Of a stretch of 64,000 nt of DNA, positions 27,180-35,624 are shown in pieces. Source of the stretch: Pseudomonas sp. IB20 (GTDB lineage Bacteria; Pseudomonadota; Gammaproteobacteria; Pseudomonadales; Pseudomonadaceae); the NCBI RefSeq assembly GCF_009707325.1, contig NZ_CP046103.1, positions 2,095,810-2,159,809 of the forward strand, read 5' to 3'. Within the stretch, counting starts at the first letter, position 1. Every line of letters starts with the position of its first letter. The notes beneath the pieces were generated by a model, which was not told the DNA's origin, did not search any database, and saw nothing but the letters and a program-made list of their open reading frames with translations. A program made the translations under genes and the position numbers.

Positions 27180-29695
27180 CTTCACAGCGCAACATCCCTC
27201 CCATCACTGCCCAGCGCCCAGGTTTTGTCCGGGTGCGCGGCGCCCGCGAACACAACCTGCGTAACGTCGATGTGGACATTCCCCGGGATGCCCTGGTGGT
27301 GTTCACCGGCGTCTCGGGCTCCGGCAAATCATCCTTGGCGTTTTCCACGGTGTATGCCGAGGCCCAGCGGCGTTATTTCGAATCGGTGGCGCCCTATGCG
27401 CGACGCCTGATCGATCAGGTCGGCGTGCCGGACGTGGACTCCATCGAAGGCCTGCCACCGGCTGTGGCCCTGCAACAGCAGCGCGGCACGCCGAGTGCGC
27501 GCTCTTCGGTGGGCAGCGTTACCACCTTGTCGAGCCTGATCCGCATGCTGTACTCCCGCGCCGGCAGCTATCCGCCGGGGCAGGCGATGCTGTACGCCGA
27601 GGACTTTTCACCGAACCTGCCCCAAGGCGCGTGCCCGCAATGCCATGGGCTGGGCCGGGTGTACGAAGTGACCGAGGCGCTGATGGTGCCCGACCCGTCC
27701 TTGACCATCCGTCAACGCGCGGTGGCGTCTTGGCCGTTGGCGTGGCAGGGGCAAAACCTGCGCGACATCCTCGTGACCCTGGGTTACGACGTGGATATCC
27801 CATGGCGCGAGCTGCCGAAAAAGCAGCGGGACTGGATCCTGTTCACCGAAGAAACCCCCACCGTGCCGGTGTACGCAGGCTTCACCCCTGAACAGACTCG
27901 CGACGCACTCAAGCGCAAGCTCGAGCCGAGCTACCAAGGCACTTTCAGTGGCGCGCGGCGCTACATCCTGCACACCTTCACCCACACCCAAAGTGCGCTG
28001 ATGAAAAAGCGCGTGTCGCAGTTCATGCAAGGCAGTGCCTGCCCGGTGTGCGAGGGCAAACGGCTGACCCAGGCGGCGCTGTCGGTGAAGTTCGCCGGGG
28101 TGGATATTGGTGAGTTGTCGCAGCTGTCATTGTCGCAACTGGCCGAGTTGCTGCGCCCGGTCGCGGCGGGGCAGGACAAAATGAAACTGTCGGTGGAAAA
28201 GCGCCTGGCCGCGCAGCGTATCGCTCAGGATTTGCTGGAGCGGGTCAGCACCTTGACTGAATTGGGCCTGGGTTATCTGTCTTTGGAGCGCAGCACACCG
28301 ACCTTGTCCTCCGGCGAGTTGCAGCGCCTGCGGCTGGCCACGCAATTGGGCTCGCAGTTATTCGGCGTGATCTATGTGCTGGATGAGCCGTCGGCGGGCC
28401 TGCACCCGGCGGATGGCGAAGCGTTGTTCACCGCGCTTGAGCGTCTGAAAGCGGCGGGCAATTCGTTGTTCGTGGTGGAGCATGACCTGGAAACCATGCG
28501 CCGCGCCGACTGGCTGATCGATGTGGGGCCGGCGGCCGGCGAGCACGGCGGGCAAGTGCTGTACAGCGGCCCGCCGGCGGGCTTGGCGGATGTCGAGGCG
28601 TCGCAGACGCGCGAGTATCTGTTTGCCGAGCAGCGCCCTTCGAGTCAGGCGCGTCGTGAGCCTTCCGGCTGGTTGAAGCTCAAAGGCGTGACACGCAATA
28701 ACCTCAATGACCTGAACGTGGATTTCCCGCTGGGCTGCTTCACGGCAGTGACCGGGATTTCCGGCTCGGGCAAATCCAGCCTGGTCAGCCAGGCGTTGCT
28801 GGAACTGGTGGGCATTGGCCTGGGCCGCGTTGTGGAAAACGACGAAGAACCCAGCCTGGAAGACGCCACCCCACAAACCAGCGGTGGGCGTATCAGTGCC
28901 GGGCTGGAGCACATCCGCCGTCTGGTGCAGGTAGACCAGAAACCCATCGGCCGCACCCCGCGCTCTAACCTGGCAACCTACACCGGGCTGTTCGACAACG
29001 TGCGCAAACTGTTCGCCGCCACACCGGCTGCGAAGAAGCGCCACTACGATGCTGGGCAGTTCTCCTTCAACGTCGCCAAGGGCCGCTGCCCGAATTGCGA
29101 GGGTGAAGGGTTTGTCAGCGTCGAGTTGCTGTTTATGCCGAGCGTGTATGCGCCGTGCCCGACGTGCCACGGTGCGCGTTATAACCCGGACACCCTGGCG
29201 ATCAAATGGCAGGGCTTGAGCATCGCCCAGGTGCTGGCGCTGACGGTGGAACAGGCGGTGGAGGTGTTTGCCGAACAGCCGGGGGTGTTGCGTTCGCTGC
29301 AGGTGCTGCGCGATATCGGCCTGGGTTATTTGCGTTTGGGCCAGCCGGCGACGGAACTGTCCGGCGGTGAGGCGCAGCGCATCAAGCTCGCGACCGAACT
29401 GCAACGCAATGCACGGGGCGCCACCTTGTACGTGCTGGATGAGCCGACGACCGGGCTGCACCCACGGGATGTGGACCGCTTGCTCAGGCAACTGAATCAT
29501 CTGGTGGACGCCGGGCATACGGTGGTGGTTGTGGAGCATGAAATGCGCGTGGTGGCGCAGAGTGACTGGGTGATTGATATCGGCCCGGGGGCGGGGGATT
29601 TGGGCGGGAAGGTGGTTGTCAGTGGCACGCCGCAGAAGGTGGCGAAAAGCAAGGTTAGCCGTACTGCGCCGTTTCTGAGCCGAGAGCTGATTTAA
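27176..29695 (+). CDS. UvrA2-like excinuclease ABC subunit
   Basis: 839 residues, shorter than canonical UvrA (about 940), as in the UvrA2 class. ABC half 1 has GVSGSGKSSLAFSTVYAEA and zinc cysteines ACPQCHGLG and ACPVCEGKR. Half 2 has GISGSGKSSLVSQAL, the zinc cluster GRCPNCEGEG...CPTCHGARYN, the signature ELSGGEAQRIKLA and Walker B YVLDEPTTGLHP. UvrA2 proteins bind damaged DNA and are linked with resistance to DNA-damaging drugs; UvrB partnership is uncertain. ATGA overlap with the kinase gene shows translational coupling. Confidence 0.88.
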   Translation: MTSQRNIPPITAQRPGFVRVRGAREHNLRNVDVDIPRDALVVFTGVSGSGKSSLAFSTVYAEAQRRYFESVAPYARRLIDQVGVPDVDSIEGLPPAVALQQQRGTPSARSSVGSVTTLSSLIRMLYSRAGSYPPGQAMLYAEDFSPNLPQGACPQCHGLGRVYEVTEALMVPDPSLTIRQRAVASWPLAWQGQNLRDILVTLGYDVDIPWRELPKKQRDWILFTEETPTVPVYAGFTPEQTRDALKRKLEPSYQGTFSGARRYILHTFTHTQSALMKKRVSQFMQGSACPVCEGKRLTQAALSVKFAGVDIGELSQLSLSQLAELLRPVAAGQDKMKLSVEKRLAAQRIAQDLLERVSTLTELGLGYLSLERSTPTLSSGELQRLRLATQLGSQLFGVIYVLDEPSAGLHPADGEALFTALERLKAAGNSLFVVEHDLETMRRADWLIDVGPAAGEHGGQVLYSGPPAGLADVEASQTREYLFAEQRPSSQARREPSGWLKLKGVTRNNLNDLNVDFPLGCFTAVTGISGSGKSSLVSQALLELVGIGLGRVVENDEEPSLEDATPQTSGGRISAGLEHIRRLVQVDQKPIGRTPRSNLATYTGLFDNVRKLFAATPAAKKRHYDAGQFSFNVAKGRCPNCEGEGFVSVELLFMPSVYAPCPTCHGARYNPDTLAIKWQGLSIAQVLALTVEQAVEVFAEQPGVLRSLQVLRDIGLGYLRLGQPATELSGGEAQRIKLATELQRNARGATLYVLDEPTTGLHPRDVDRLLRQLNHLVDAGHTVVVVEHEMRVVAQSDWVIDIGPGAGDLGGKVVVSGTPQKVAKSKVSRTAPFLSRELI

Positions 29696-29713
29696 CTAGC
29701 TATGAGGTCGAAA

Positions 29714-29795
29714 TGTGGGGGTGGGCTTGCCTGTCTACATCGGTCAAAGCAGTATCGACTGACAGCCCGCCATCGCAGGCAAGCCAGCTCCCACA
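29714..29795. repeat. Dispersed palindrome (GTGGGAGCTGGCTTGCC family)
   Basis: Imperfect arms TGTGGGGGTGGGCTTGCCTG and CAGGCAAGCCAGCTCCCACA lie between the convergent uvrA2-like and transketolase genes, a terminator-like position. Members of the family recur at 47373, 52833 and 61251. Confidence 0.75.
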
Positions 29796-29803
29796 GTCTT
29801 TGA

Positions 29804-31867
29804 TCAGTGTTGAGTCAGTTGAATCTGCTCTTTAGCCAGCTTCACCACATTCTCCACCGTAAACCCAAATTTCTCCTGCAACTTGGCCAACGGCGCCGAC
29901 GCGCCAAAGCTGTTCATCACCACCTTGGCGCCGGTCTGCCCGACATACCGGTCCCAACCCAATGGCCCGGCCTGTTCCACCACCACGCGCGCTTTCACCG
30001 CCGGCGGTAACACGCTGTCGCGGTAAGCCTGGTCCTGTTCTTCAAACAGCTCCCAGCTCGGCATCGACACCACTTGCGCCGCGATCCCTTGGCCTTTCAA
30101 CTGCTCATACGCCGCCACCGCCAGGCTGACTTCACTGCCCGTCGCCAACAGCAGAACCTTCGGCTTGTCAGCACCCGCCAACACATAAGCGCCCTTGGCC
30201 GCGCCAGACGCCGCCGCATATTGGGTACGGTCCAACGTCGGCAATGCCTGACGCGACAACACCACACAACTCGGCCGATGAGTTTGCGCCAGGGCGACCT
30301 TCCACAACTCCAGGGTTTCGTTGGCATCGCCTGGCCGTAAGGTCAGCAACCCCGGCGTCGCACGCAGTTGCGTCAGATGCTCGATAGGCTGATGCGTCGG
30401 CCCATCTTCACCCACGCCAATCGAGTCATGGGTAAACACGAACACCACCGGCAACTCCATGATCGCCGCCAGGCGGATCGGCGGTTTCATGTAGTCGCTG
30501 AACACCAAGAACGTCGAGGTGTACGGCCGCAGGTAGGACAGCGCCATGCCATTGGCAATCGCGCCCATGGCGTGCTCGCGGATGCCGAAGTGCAGGTTGC
30601 GACCGCTGTAGTCGTCAGCACTGAAACGCCCGGCACCGTCAAAGGTGAGGTTGGTCTTGGTTGAAGGCGACAAGTCCGCCGAACCGCCGAGCAGCCAGGG
30701 GATGTGCTGGGCAAAGGCATTCAATACCTCGCCACCGGCGGCACGGCTGGCCACGCCCTTGGCGTCGGTGTCGAAGCTGGGCAGCTCATTTTGCCACTGC
30801 TCGGGCATTTCGCCTGCGCGCATGCGGCGCAGTTCATCCGCCAGTTCCGGTTCGTACTGTTCCAGCTGTGACAACCGCGCATTCCACTCTTCATACAACG
30901 GCTTGCTGCGCTCCAGCAGGGCGTCACGCAAAACGCTGCGGGCTTCGTCGGGCACCAGGAAATTGGAGTCTTCGGGCCAGCCGTAGGCGGCCTTGGTTAG
31001 GCGGATTTCGTCCGCGCCCAACGGCTCACCATGGGCGGCGGCGGTGTTGTGTTTGTGCGGCGAGCCATAGCCGATCACGCTGTCGACCACAATCAGGGTC
31101 GGCGCGCCGGTATTCGCTTTGAAGGTCTCCAGCGCCGTGCTCAAGGCCTGCAAGTCATTCGCGTCGGTGACGTGCAAGGTGTGCCAGCCGTAGGCCTGGA
31201 AACGCTTGATCACATCCTCGCTGAATGCCAGCTCGGTGTGGCCCTCGATGCTGATGGTGTTGTTGTCGTAGATCCAGCACAGGTTATCCAGCTTCAAGTG
31301 CCCGGCCATCGACGCCGCTTCGCTGCTGATGCCTTCCATCATGTCGCCGTCACCGCACAGGGTGTAGACGTTGTAGTCGAACAGCACCTTGTCGTCGCGG
31401 TTAAAGCGCTGGCCCAGCCAACGCTCGGCCATGGCCATGCCGACACTGTTGGCGCAGCCCTGGCCCAGCGGGCCGGTGGTGGTTTCAACGCCGGTGGTCA
31501 TGCGGTACTCGGGATGGCCTGGGGTTTTGGAGCCCATCTGCCGGAATTGCTTGATATCGTCCAGGCTGATCGCCGGTTGGCCGGAGCGTTTGCCGTGGGC
31601 GTCAATCTCCACCACGCCGGCCAAGTGCAGCAGCGAGTAGAGCAGCATGGAGGCATGCCCCACCGACAACACAAAGCGGTCACGGTTAGGCCAGTCGGGG
31701 TGCTCGGGGTGATAGCGCAGGAACCGGCTCCACAACGTGTAGCCCACCGGCGCCAAGCCCATGGGCGTGCCCGGGTGGCCGGAATTGGCCTTCTGCACGG
31801 CATCCATGGCCAGGGTGCGAATAGTGTTGATGCATTGGGTGTCGACAGCAGTGGCAGCGTGAGTCAT
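29804..31867 (-). CDS. tkt: Transketolase
   Basis: 687 residues from ATG 31867, preceded by GGGAG. Thiamine-diphosphate signatures are clear: QKANSGHPGTPMGLAP, the cofactor motif CGDGDMMEG ending in WIYDNNTISIEGH, HFGIREHAMGAIANGMAL and VGEDGPTHQPIEHL. It transfers two-carbon units between ketose and aldose phosphates and can consume erythrose 4-phosphate. The sequence departs from the usual Pseudomonas housekeeping TktA, so it may be a second paralogue. It is a single-gene unit flanked by a palindrome and a DUF465 gene. Confidence 0.9.
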   Translation of the reverse strand: MTHAATAVDTQCINTIRTLAMDAVQKANSGHPGTPMGLAPVGYTLWSRFLRYHPEHPDWPNRDRFVLSVGHASMLLYSLLHLAGVVEIDAHGKRSGQPAISLDDIKQFRQMGSKTPGHPEYRMTTGVETTTGPLGQGCANSVGMAMAERWLGQRFNRDDKVLFDYNVYTLCGDGDMMEGISSEAASMAGHLKLDNLCWIYDNNTISIEGHTELAFSEDVIKRFQAYGWHTLHVTDANDLQALSTALETFKANTGAPTLIVVDSVIGYGSPHKHNTAAAHGEPLGADEIRLTKAAYGWPEDSNFLVPDEARSVLRDALLERSKPLYEEWNARLSQLEQYEPELADELRRMRAGEMPEQWQNELPSFDTDAKGVASRAAGGEVLNAFAQHIPWLLGGSADLSPSTKTNLTFDGAGRFSADDYSGRNLHFGIREHAMGAIANGMALSYLRPYTSTFLVFSDYMKPPIRLAAIMELPVVFVFTHDSIGVGEDGPTHQPIEHLTQLRATPGLLTLRPGDANETLELWKVALAQTHRPSCVVLSRQALPTLDRTQYAAASGAAKGAYVLAGADKPKVLLLATGSEVSLAVAAYEQLKGQGIAAQVVSMPSWELFEEQDQAYRDSVLPPAVKARVVVEQAGPLGWDRYVGQTGAKVVMNSFGASAPLAKLQEKFGFTVENVVKLAKEQIQLTQH

Positions 31868-32042
31868 AAAACCGTTCTCCCTCAGGTGGCGATCTACAGT
31901 GGAGGGCAGGGTGCGGCAAAGGTTTGATCCCATCGCCCACCTTGCGACGAACGGGGATGCATTGACTCAAGACATGACAAGACCCCTTGGAATGGGCTAG
32001 CTTCAAGAGCGTAGGCCATTGATCAACGTGCGGAGGTACTCC

Positions 32043-32216
32043 ATGCCAGTGAAACACGACCTGTTGCAGGACCTGGGTTTGAGTAAAGAAACTGTCGACG
32101 AGCGCCGGGCAAAAAATCCCCATCTGAATGCGCTCTTTGATAAATACAAAACCGTCGATGACTTGGTGGTGACTGCTGAAAAAGCAGCTGGCAGCGATGA
32201 GGAGCGCGTTGGTTAA
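32043..32216 (+). CDS. YdcH/DUF465-like protein with broken C-terminus
   Basis: 57 residues from ATG 32043 after CGGAGGTACTCC. KHDLLQDLGLSKETVDERR and LNALFDKYKTVDDLVV match the DUF465 helical-hairpin family. Relatives end with a basic helix (about LLxKDEIVQxL). Here that end is present in another frame just downstream (ALVKDEIVQHLG, stop near 32243). A small deletion with frameshift has therefore removed the linker and truncated the product. The function of the family is unknown. Confidence 0.65.
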   Translation: MPVKHDLLQDLGLSKETVDERRAKNPHLNALFDKYKTVDDLVVTAEKAAGSDEERVG

Positions 32217-32402
32217 AGACGAGATTGTGCAGCACTTGGGCTAAATCAACGCCCGCGCTCCTACAGGGGCGCGGACATATTTGTTCAGAATTGCCTGAGG
32301 GACAGCGCGCTTTTGCGTGTTTATGATGCGCCCCGTCCACCCGGCTCTGGGGACTGTTGTGGCGCAAGGATTGCGCTGGTGAGCCGGGCGGACACTCTCA
32401 TT

Positions 32403-33779
32403 TCATGCCAGTAGCGCTTGGGTGCATTCATCTATAGAGCGTTGCTGCGTCTCGCCATACAGCTTCAACTCATCAATCGTCTTGCGGCCCAGCGCCTTCT
32501 CGAATTCGGCCTGGTTCGAACTCGCCGCGTAGTGACTTTGCGCCGCATCCCCAAGGTTCGACTGAAAGATCCCCGCCGCACTCACCGGCAGAAAATCCTC
32601 ATACACCAACGGTTCCACGTCGACGTGGCCGGCAGCAATCAGCGCCTCCAAGGTTTTCGGCTGATCGGCTTGGCCGTGTGCCGCCAGGCCTTGCTCGGTG
32701 GCGAAATAGCGAAAGTAGGCCAGGCCCTGTTCGCGCATCTGCGTGTGGTTGTCGGGGAAGGCCGTGAAGTGTTGCTCCATCAAGTGCACATAACGTGCGG
32801 CGTTGGCCTCATTGGGAAAAGCCCCCAGTTCATCGCGCGCGACGTTCAGCAGTTGGTCGTACAGGGCGCGGCCCTTGGGCGTCAACGCGACACCGCGTTG
32901 TTCAATTTCGCCGAAGCGCGCGCTGTGGCTGCCTTGGGCGTCGGTGAAGGCGATGGGCTCGTCGAGGGCCTTGAAGCTGGTCTGGCGCAGCAGGATCGGG
33001 CAGTGGCGGCGCGGCGGGCCTTCGATCACGGCCTTGGGGGTGATGCCTTTGCCGGGCATCGCGGCCTGCACCTTGTCGATGTCCAGCGTGCGCGGGGTCA
33101 GGTGGTTGATGTGCGGGCCCTTGAAGGCCACCACGTCGGCGATCAGGCGGTGCTGGTCGCTCAACTGCTGGTACTGCTGGCCGGTCACGGTGGCGGTGTG
33201 GTGCCAGCGGAAGGTTTCCAGGGCCTGGCGGATGAACTCTTCGGCATCAGGGGCGTTGAGGCCGCCGTCGCGTTCGGCTTGTTCGATCAACGCCAAGGCG
33301 CCTGGGGTGAAGATCTTGCGCTTAGCCAGCGCGCTTTCGGCGAAGGCGCGCAGTTCGAGGTTTTCGATCAGTTCCAGGCGCAGCAACGAGGTAAACACGC
33401 GGAACGGGCTGATCTGCAGCGAGCGTTCATGCACGGCGCGAAAGGCGGTGGAATGCACGGGCACGCCCGCCGGGGTCAGGTCGTAGTAGCCCACCGGTTG
33501 CATGCCCATCACCGCAAACAGGCGGCCGATGGTTGCCAGCTCAAAGGCAGTGCCCAGGCGGATGGCGCCGTGGCGCTCCTTGTCCAGGCGCTCGATTTCG
33601 CCGGTGCGGCGCAGCTGCCGGGCCAGGCTCGAATCACTGGCCAGCACCTGGGTATTGGTCTCGGCCACCAGCGCCATCAACGCCCCATACAGCGGGACTT
33701 CATCTCGGTACATGTCGGACATGGCCTTTGAGAAGCCTTTGCGGATCTCGTCGGGGCTGACATGTGCGGTGGTTGGCAT
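32403..33779 (-). CDS. hglS: HglS, 2-oxoadipate dioxygenase/decarboxylase
   Basis: 458 residues from ATG 33779. It matches the YdcJ/DUF1338 family, of which P. putida HglS converts 2-oxoadipate to D-2-hydroxyglutarate in D-lysine catabolism using Fe(II). Metal and substrate residues are in place: KERHGAIRLGT gives H70 and R74, a second His lies in GPHINHLTPRTLDI, and the Glu in RFGEIEQRG. The C-terminal YEDFLPVSAAGIFQSNLG loop is also conserved. No other lysine gene is adjacent; it is divergent from the porin gene with a 290-bp gap. Confidence 0.9.
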   Translation of the reverse strand: MPTTAHVSPDEIRKGFSKAMSDMYRDEVPLYGALMALVAETNTQVLASDSSLARQLRRTGEIERLDKERHGAIRLGTAFELATIGRLFAVMGMQPVGYYDLTPAGVPVHSTAFRAVHERSLQISPFRVFTSLLRLELIENLELRAFAESALAKRKIFTPGALALIEQAERDGGLNAPDAEEFIRQALETFRWHHTATVTGQQYQQLSDQHRLIADVVAFKGPHINHLTPRTLDIDKVQAAMPGKGITPKAVIEGPPRRHCPILLRQTSFKALDEPIAFTDAQGSHSARFGEIEQRGVALTPKGRALYDQLLNVARDELGAFPNEANAARYVHLMEQHFTAFPDNHTQMREQGLAYFRYFATEQGLAAHGQADQPKTLEALIAAGHVDVEPLVYEDFLPVSAAGIFQSNLGDAAQSHYAASSNQAEFEKALGRKTIDELKLYGETQQRSIDECTQALLA

Positions 33780-33871
33780 AGAAAAATTCCTGATGGCTAT
33801 TGTGATGAGCGTGGCCTGCATCTGATTTTGTTGAGCTTGGGGGCGGCTTGCAAACGAAGATTCCTCTGGAC

Positions 33872-33888
33872 TTCATTCTGCAAATGAA
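33872..33888. promoter_or_regulatory. Palindrome upstream of hglS, possible operator
   Basis: TTCATT at 33872-33877 and AATGAA at 33883-33888, separated by five bases, form a perfect inverted repeat about 95 bp before the hglS start. The rest of the 33780-34068 gap is AT-rich, as expected for promoters, with a TAGGGG ribosome site before the porin gene. The regulator is unknown. Confidence 0.35.
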
Positions 33889-34068
33889 TGAGATGACGTG
33901 AATATGACAAAAAACGGCAACGGCAAAATTTCATTTTCGCAGCCCCTTTCCTAACAAATTCTTCACGAGGTGCGCCCCGGTCCTCATGAAACAATCGTCA
34001 CGTTTGTAGGGATGAAAACGCCGTTTTGCACACAACGTACATAAAAAAATGTTTAGGGGCCGTCACAC

Positions 34069-35478
34069 ATGAAAATTTCTACACTGGCGTTATCCATCAC
34101 CGCCGCATTGCTCGCACAACAAGCCTGCGCGGATGATTTTGGGCTCGGCTCACTGGGCACGGGCACAGGTCACAGTGGCTTTGTTGAAGACAGCCATGCG
34201 GCGGTCAGTTCGCGGACCATGTACTACAGCGCAGATAACCGCTCGGGGACCAACAACGATCTGCGCGAAGCCGCGACCTTGCTGCGTTTCGACTACAAAT
34301 CCGGCTACACCCAAGGCACCCTTGGCGTCGGTTTCGACGTGATGGCGTTCGGCGCCTTGCGTCTTGATGGTGGCGACGGCCACGCCGCTGGCCCAGGCCT
34401 GGCGGGGAACGGCAACAGCTTCTTCCCGACCAAAAACAACGGCACCGAGCCTGCCGACAGCTTCGGCCGCGCGGCGGGTAACGTGAAGTTCCGGATTTCC
34501 CAGACTGAGTTGCACGTGGGTGGCGGTTTGGCCCCGGTGCTGCCGATCCTGGTCTCCAACGACAGCCGTGTTGCGCCGCAGACCTTTGACGGCGGCATCC
34601 TCACCTCCAGCGACATTCCTAACGTGACCTTCACCGGCGGTGAGCTGAACAAGGCCGAAGGCCGTGCTTCGAGCAACTCCACGGGCTTGAGTGTGGCCGG
34701 TGGTACGCGTGACAGCGACAGCTTCAAGTTCGGTGGTGTGGACTACAAACCGTTCGGCTCGTCCGACAACGCCATCGCGAAAAACCTGACGTTGCAGTAC
34801 TACTACGCCAACCTGCAGGACTTCTACAAACAGAACTATTTCGGCCTGGTCCACGTATTGCCGCTGGGCAATGACCAGTCGTTCAAGACTGATCTGCGCT
34901 ACTTCGACAGCACCAGCGACGGCAAGAATGGCGAGAGCGGCTATGCGTTCAACAACAACGGTGGCTACGCCAAGCACGCCGGCGAAGTGGATAACAAAAC
35001 CTACAGCGCCGCGTTCACCTACCAGTTGGGCGGCAGCAGCCTGATGCTCGGCCACATCGGCGTAAGCGACGATGGCGGCTTCGTATGGGTTAACCAGGGC
35101 AGCCTCGCCGACCCGCAACAACAAGGTGCCGGCGGCAGCGACTTCTACCTGTTCACCGACGCCGTGGTTGGCCAGTTCTCCCGTGCGGGTGAGCAAGTCA
35201 ACTTTGGTCAGTACACGTATGACTTCAAGGCCTATGTACCCGGCCTGAAAGCGTCCGTGGCTTACCTGGACGGTACGGACATCAAGTCCAAGGTGGCTGG
35301 TGGCCCTGATCAGAAAGAAAACGAAACCGACTTCCGCCTGGATTACGTCGTGCAGGCCGGCCCGCTCAAAGGCTTTGGCACCACCTTCCGCACCGGTACT
35401 TACCACGGCCACAACACCGGCACTGCGGATCAGGATCAAACGCGCCTGATCTTCAACTATACCTACGCGATCTTCTAA
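34069..35478 (+). CDS. OprD-family outer-membrane porin
   Basis: 469 residues with a 21-residue signal peptide ending QQACA. The mature protein starts DDFGLGS and has repeated beta-strand patterns alternating with Gly/Asp turns, the family anchors DDFGLGSLG...GFVEDSHAAV and VSSRTMYYSAD, and ends in Tyr-Ala-Ile-Phe, the aromatic end required for outer-membrane insertion. OprD porins are 18-stranded and take up specific small molecules, often amino or aromatic acids. The substrate cannot be told. Confidence 0.9.
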   Translation: MKISTLALSITAALLAQQACADDFGLGSLGTGTGHSGFVEDSHAAVSSRTMYYSADNRSGTNNDLREAATLLRFDYKSGYTQGTLGVGFDVMAFGALRLDGGDGHAAGPGLAGNGNSFFPTKNNGTEPADSFGRAAGNVKFRISQTELHVGGGLAPVLPILVSNDSRVAPQTFDGGILTSSDIPNVTFTGGELNKAEGRASSNSTGLSVAGGTRDSDSFKFGGVDYKPFGSSDNAIAKNLTLQYYYANLQDFYKQNYFGLVHVLPLGNDQSFKTDLRYFDSTSDGKNGESGYAFNNNGGYAKHAGEVDNKTYSAAFTYQLGGSSLMLGHIGVSDDGGFVWVNQGSLADPQQQGAGGSDFYLFTDAVVGQFSRAGEQVNFGQYTYDFKAYVPGLKASVAYLDGTDIKSKVAGGPDQKENETDFRLDYVVQAGPLKGFGTTFRTGTYHGHNTGTADQDQTRLIFNYTYAIF

Positions 35479-35511
35479 GAAAGCGCGTGCTTTTACACAG
35501 TCGAAAAAGCG

Positions 35512-35541
35512 GAGGCCGCCTCATCAGCGGCCTCTTTTTTT
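35512..35541 (+). terminator. Rho-independent terminator of the porin gene
   Basis: GAGGCCGC pairs with GCGGCCTC across a 7-nt loop and is followed by seven T. It starts 34 bp after the porin stop codon. Confidence 0.92.
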
Positions 35542-35624
35542 GCGCGACTGGATGAGACTTCATGTGCATCGCAGCACGGATGGGTTCTACACTGCCCCTC
35601 ACTTTGTCAGTGATGGAGGACCCA

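Noticed and set aside
25476..27185. 569-codon open frame antisense to the hybrid kinase
   Set aside because: Low-complexity His/Gln/Arg-rich translation with no domain, fully covered by the kinase gene.
29714..29795. Small RNA gene in the uvrA2-tkt gap
   Set aside because: The sequence is a member of a dispersed palindrome family seen elsewhere in the window, so a specific RNA gene is not needed.
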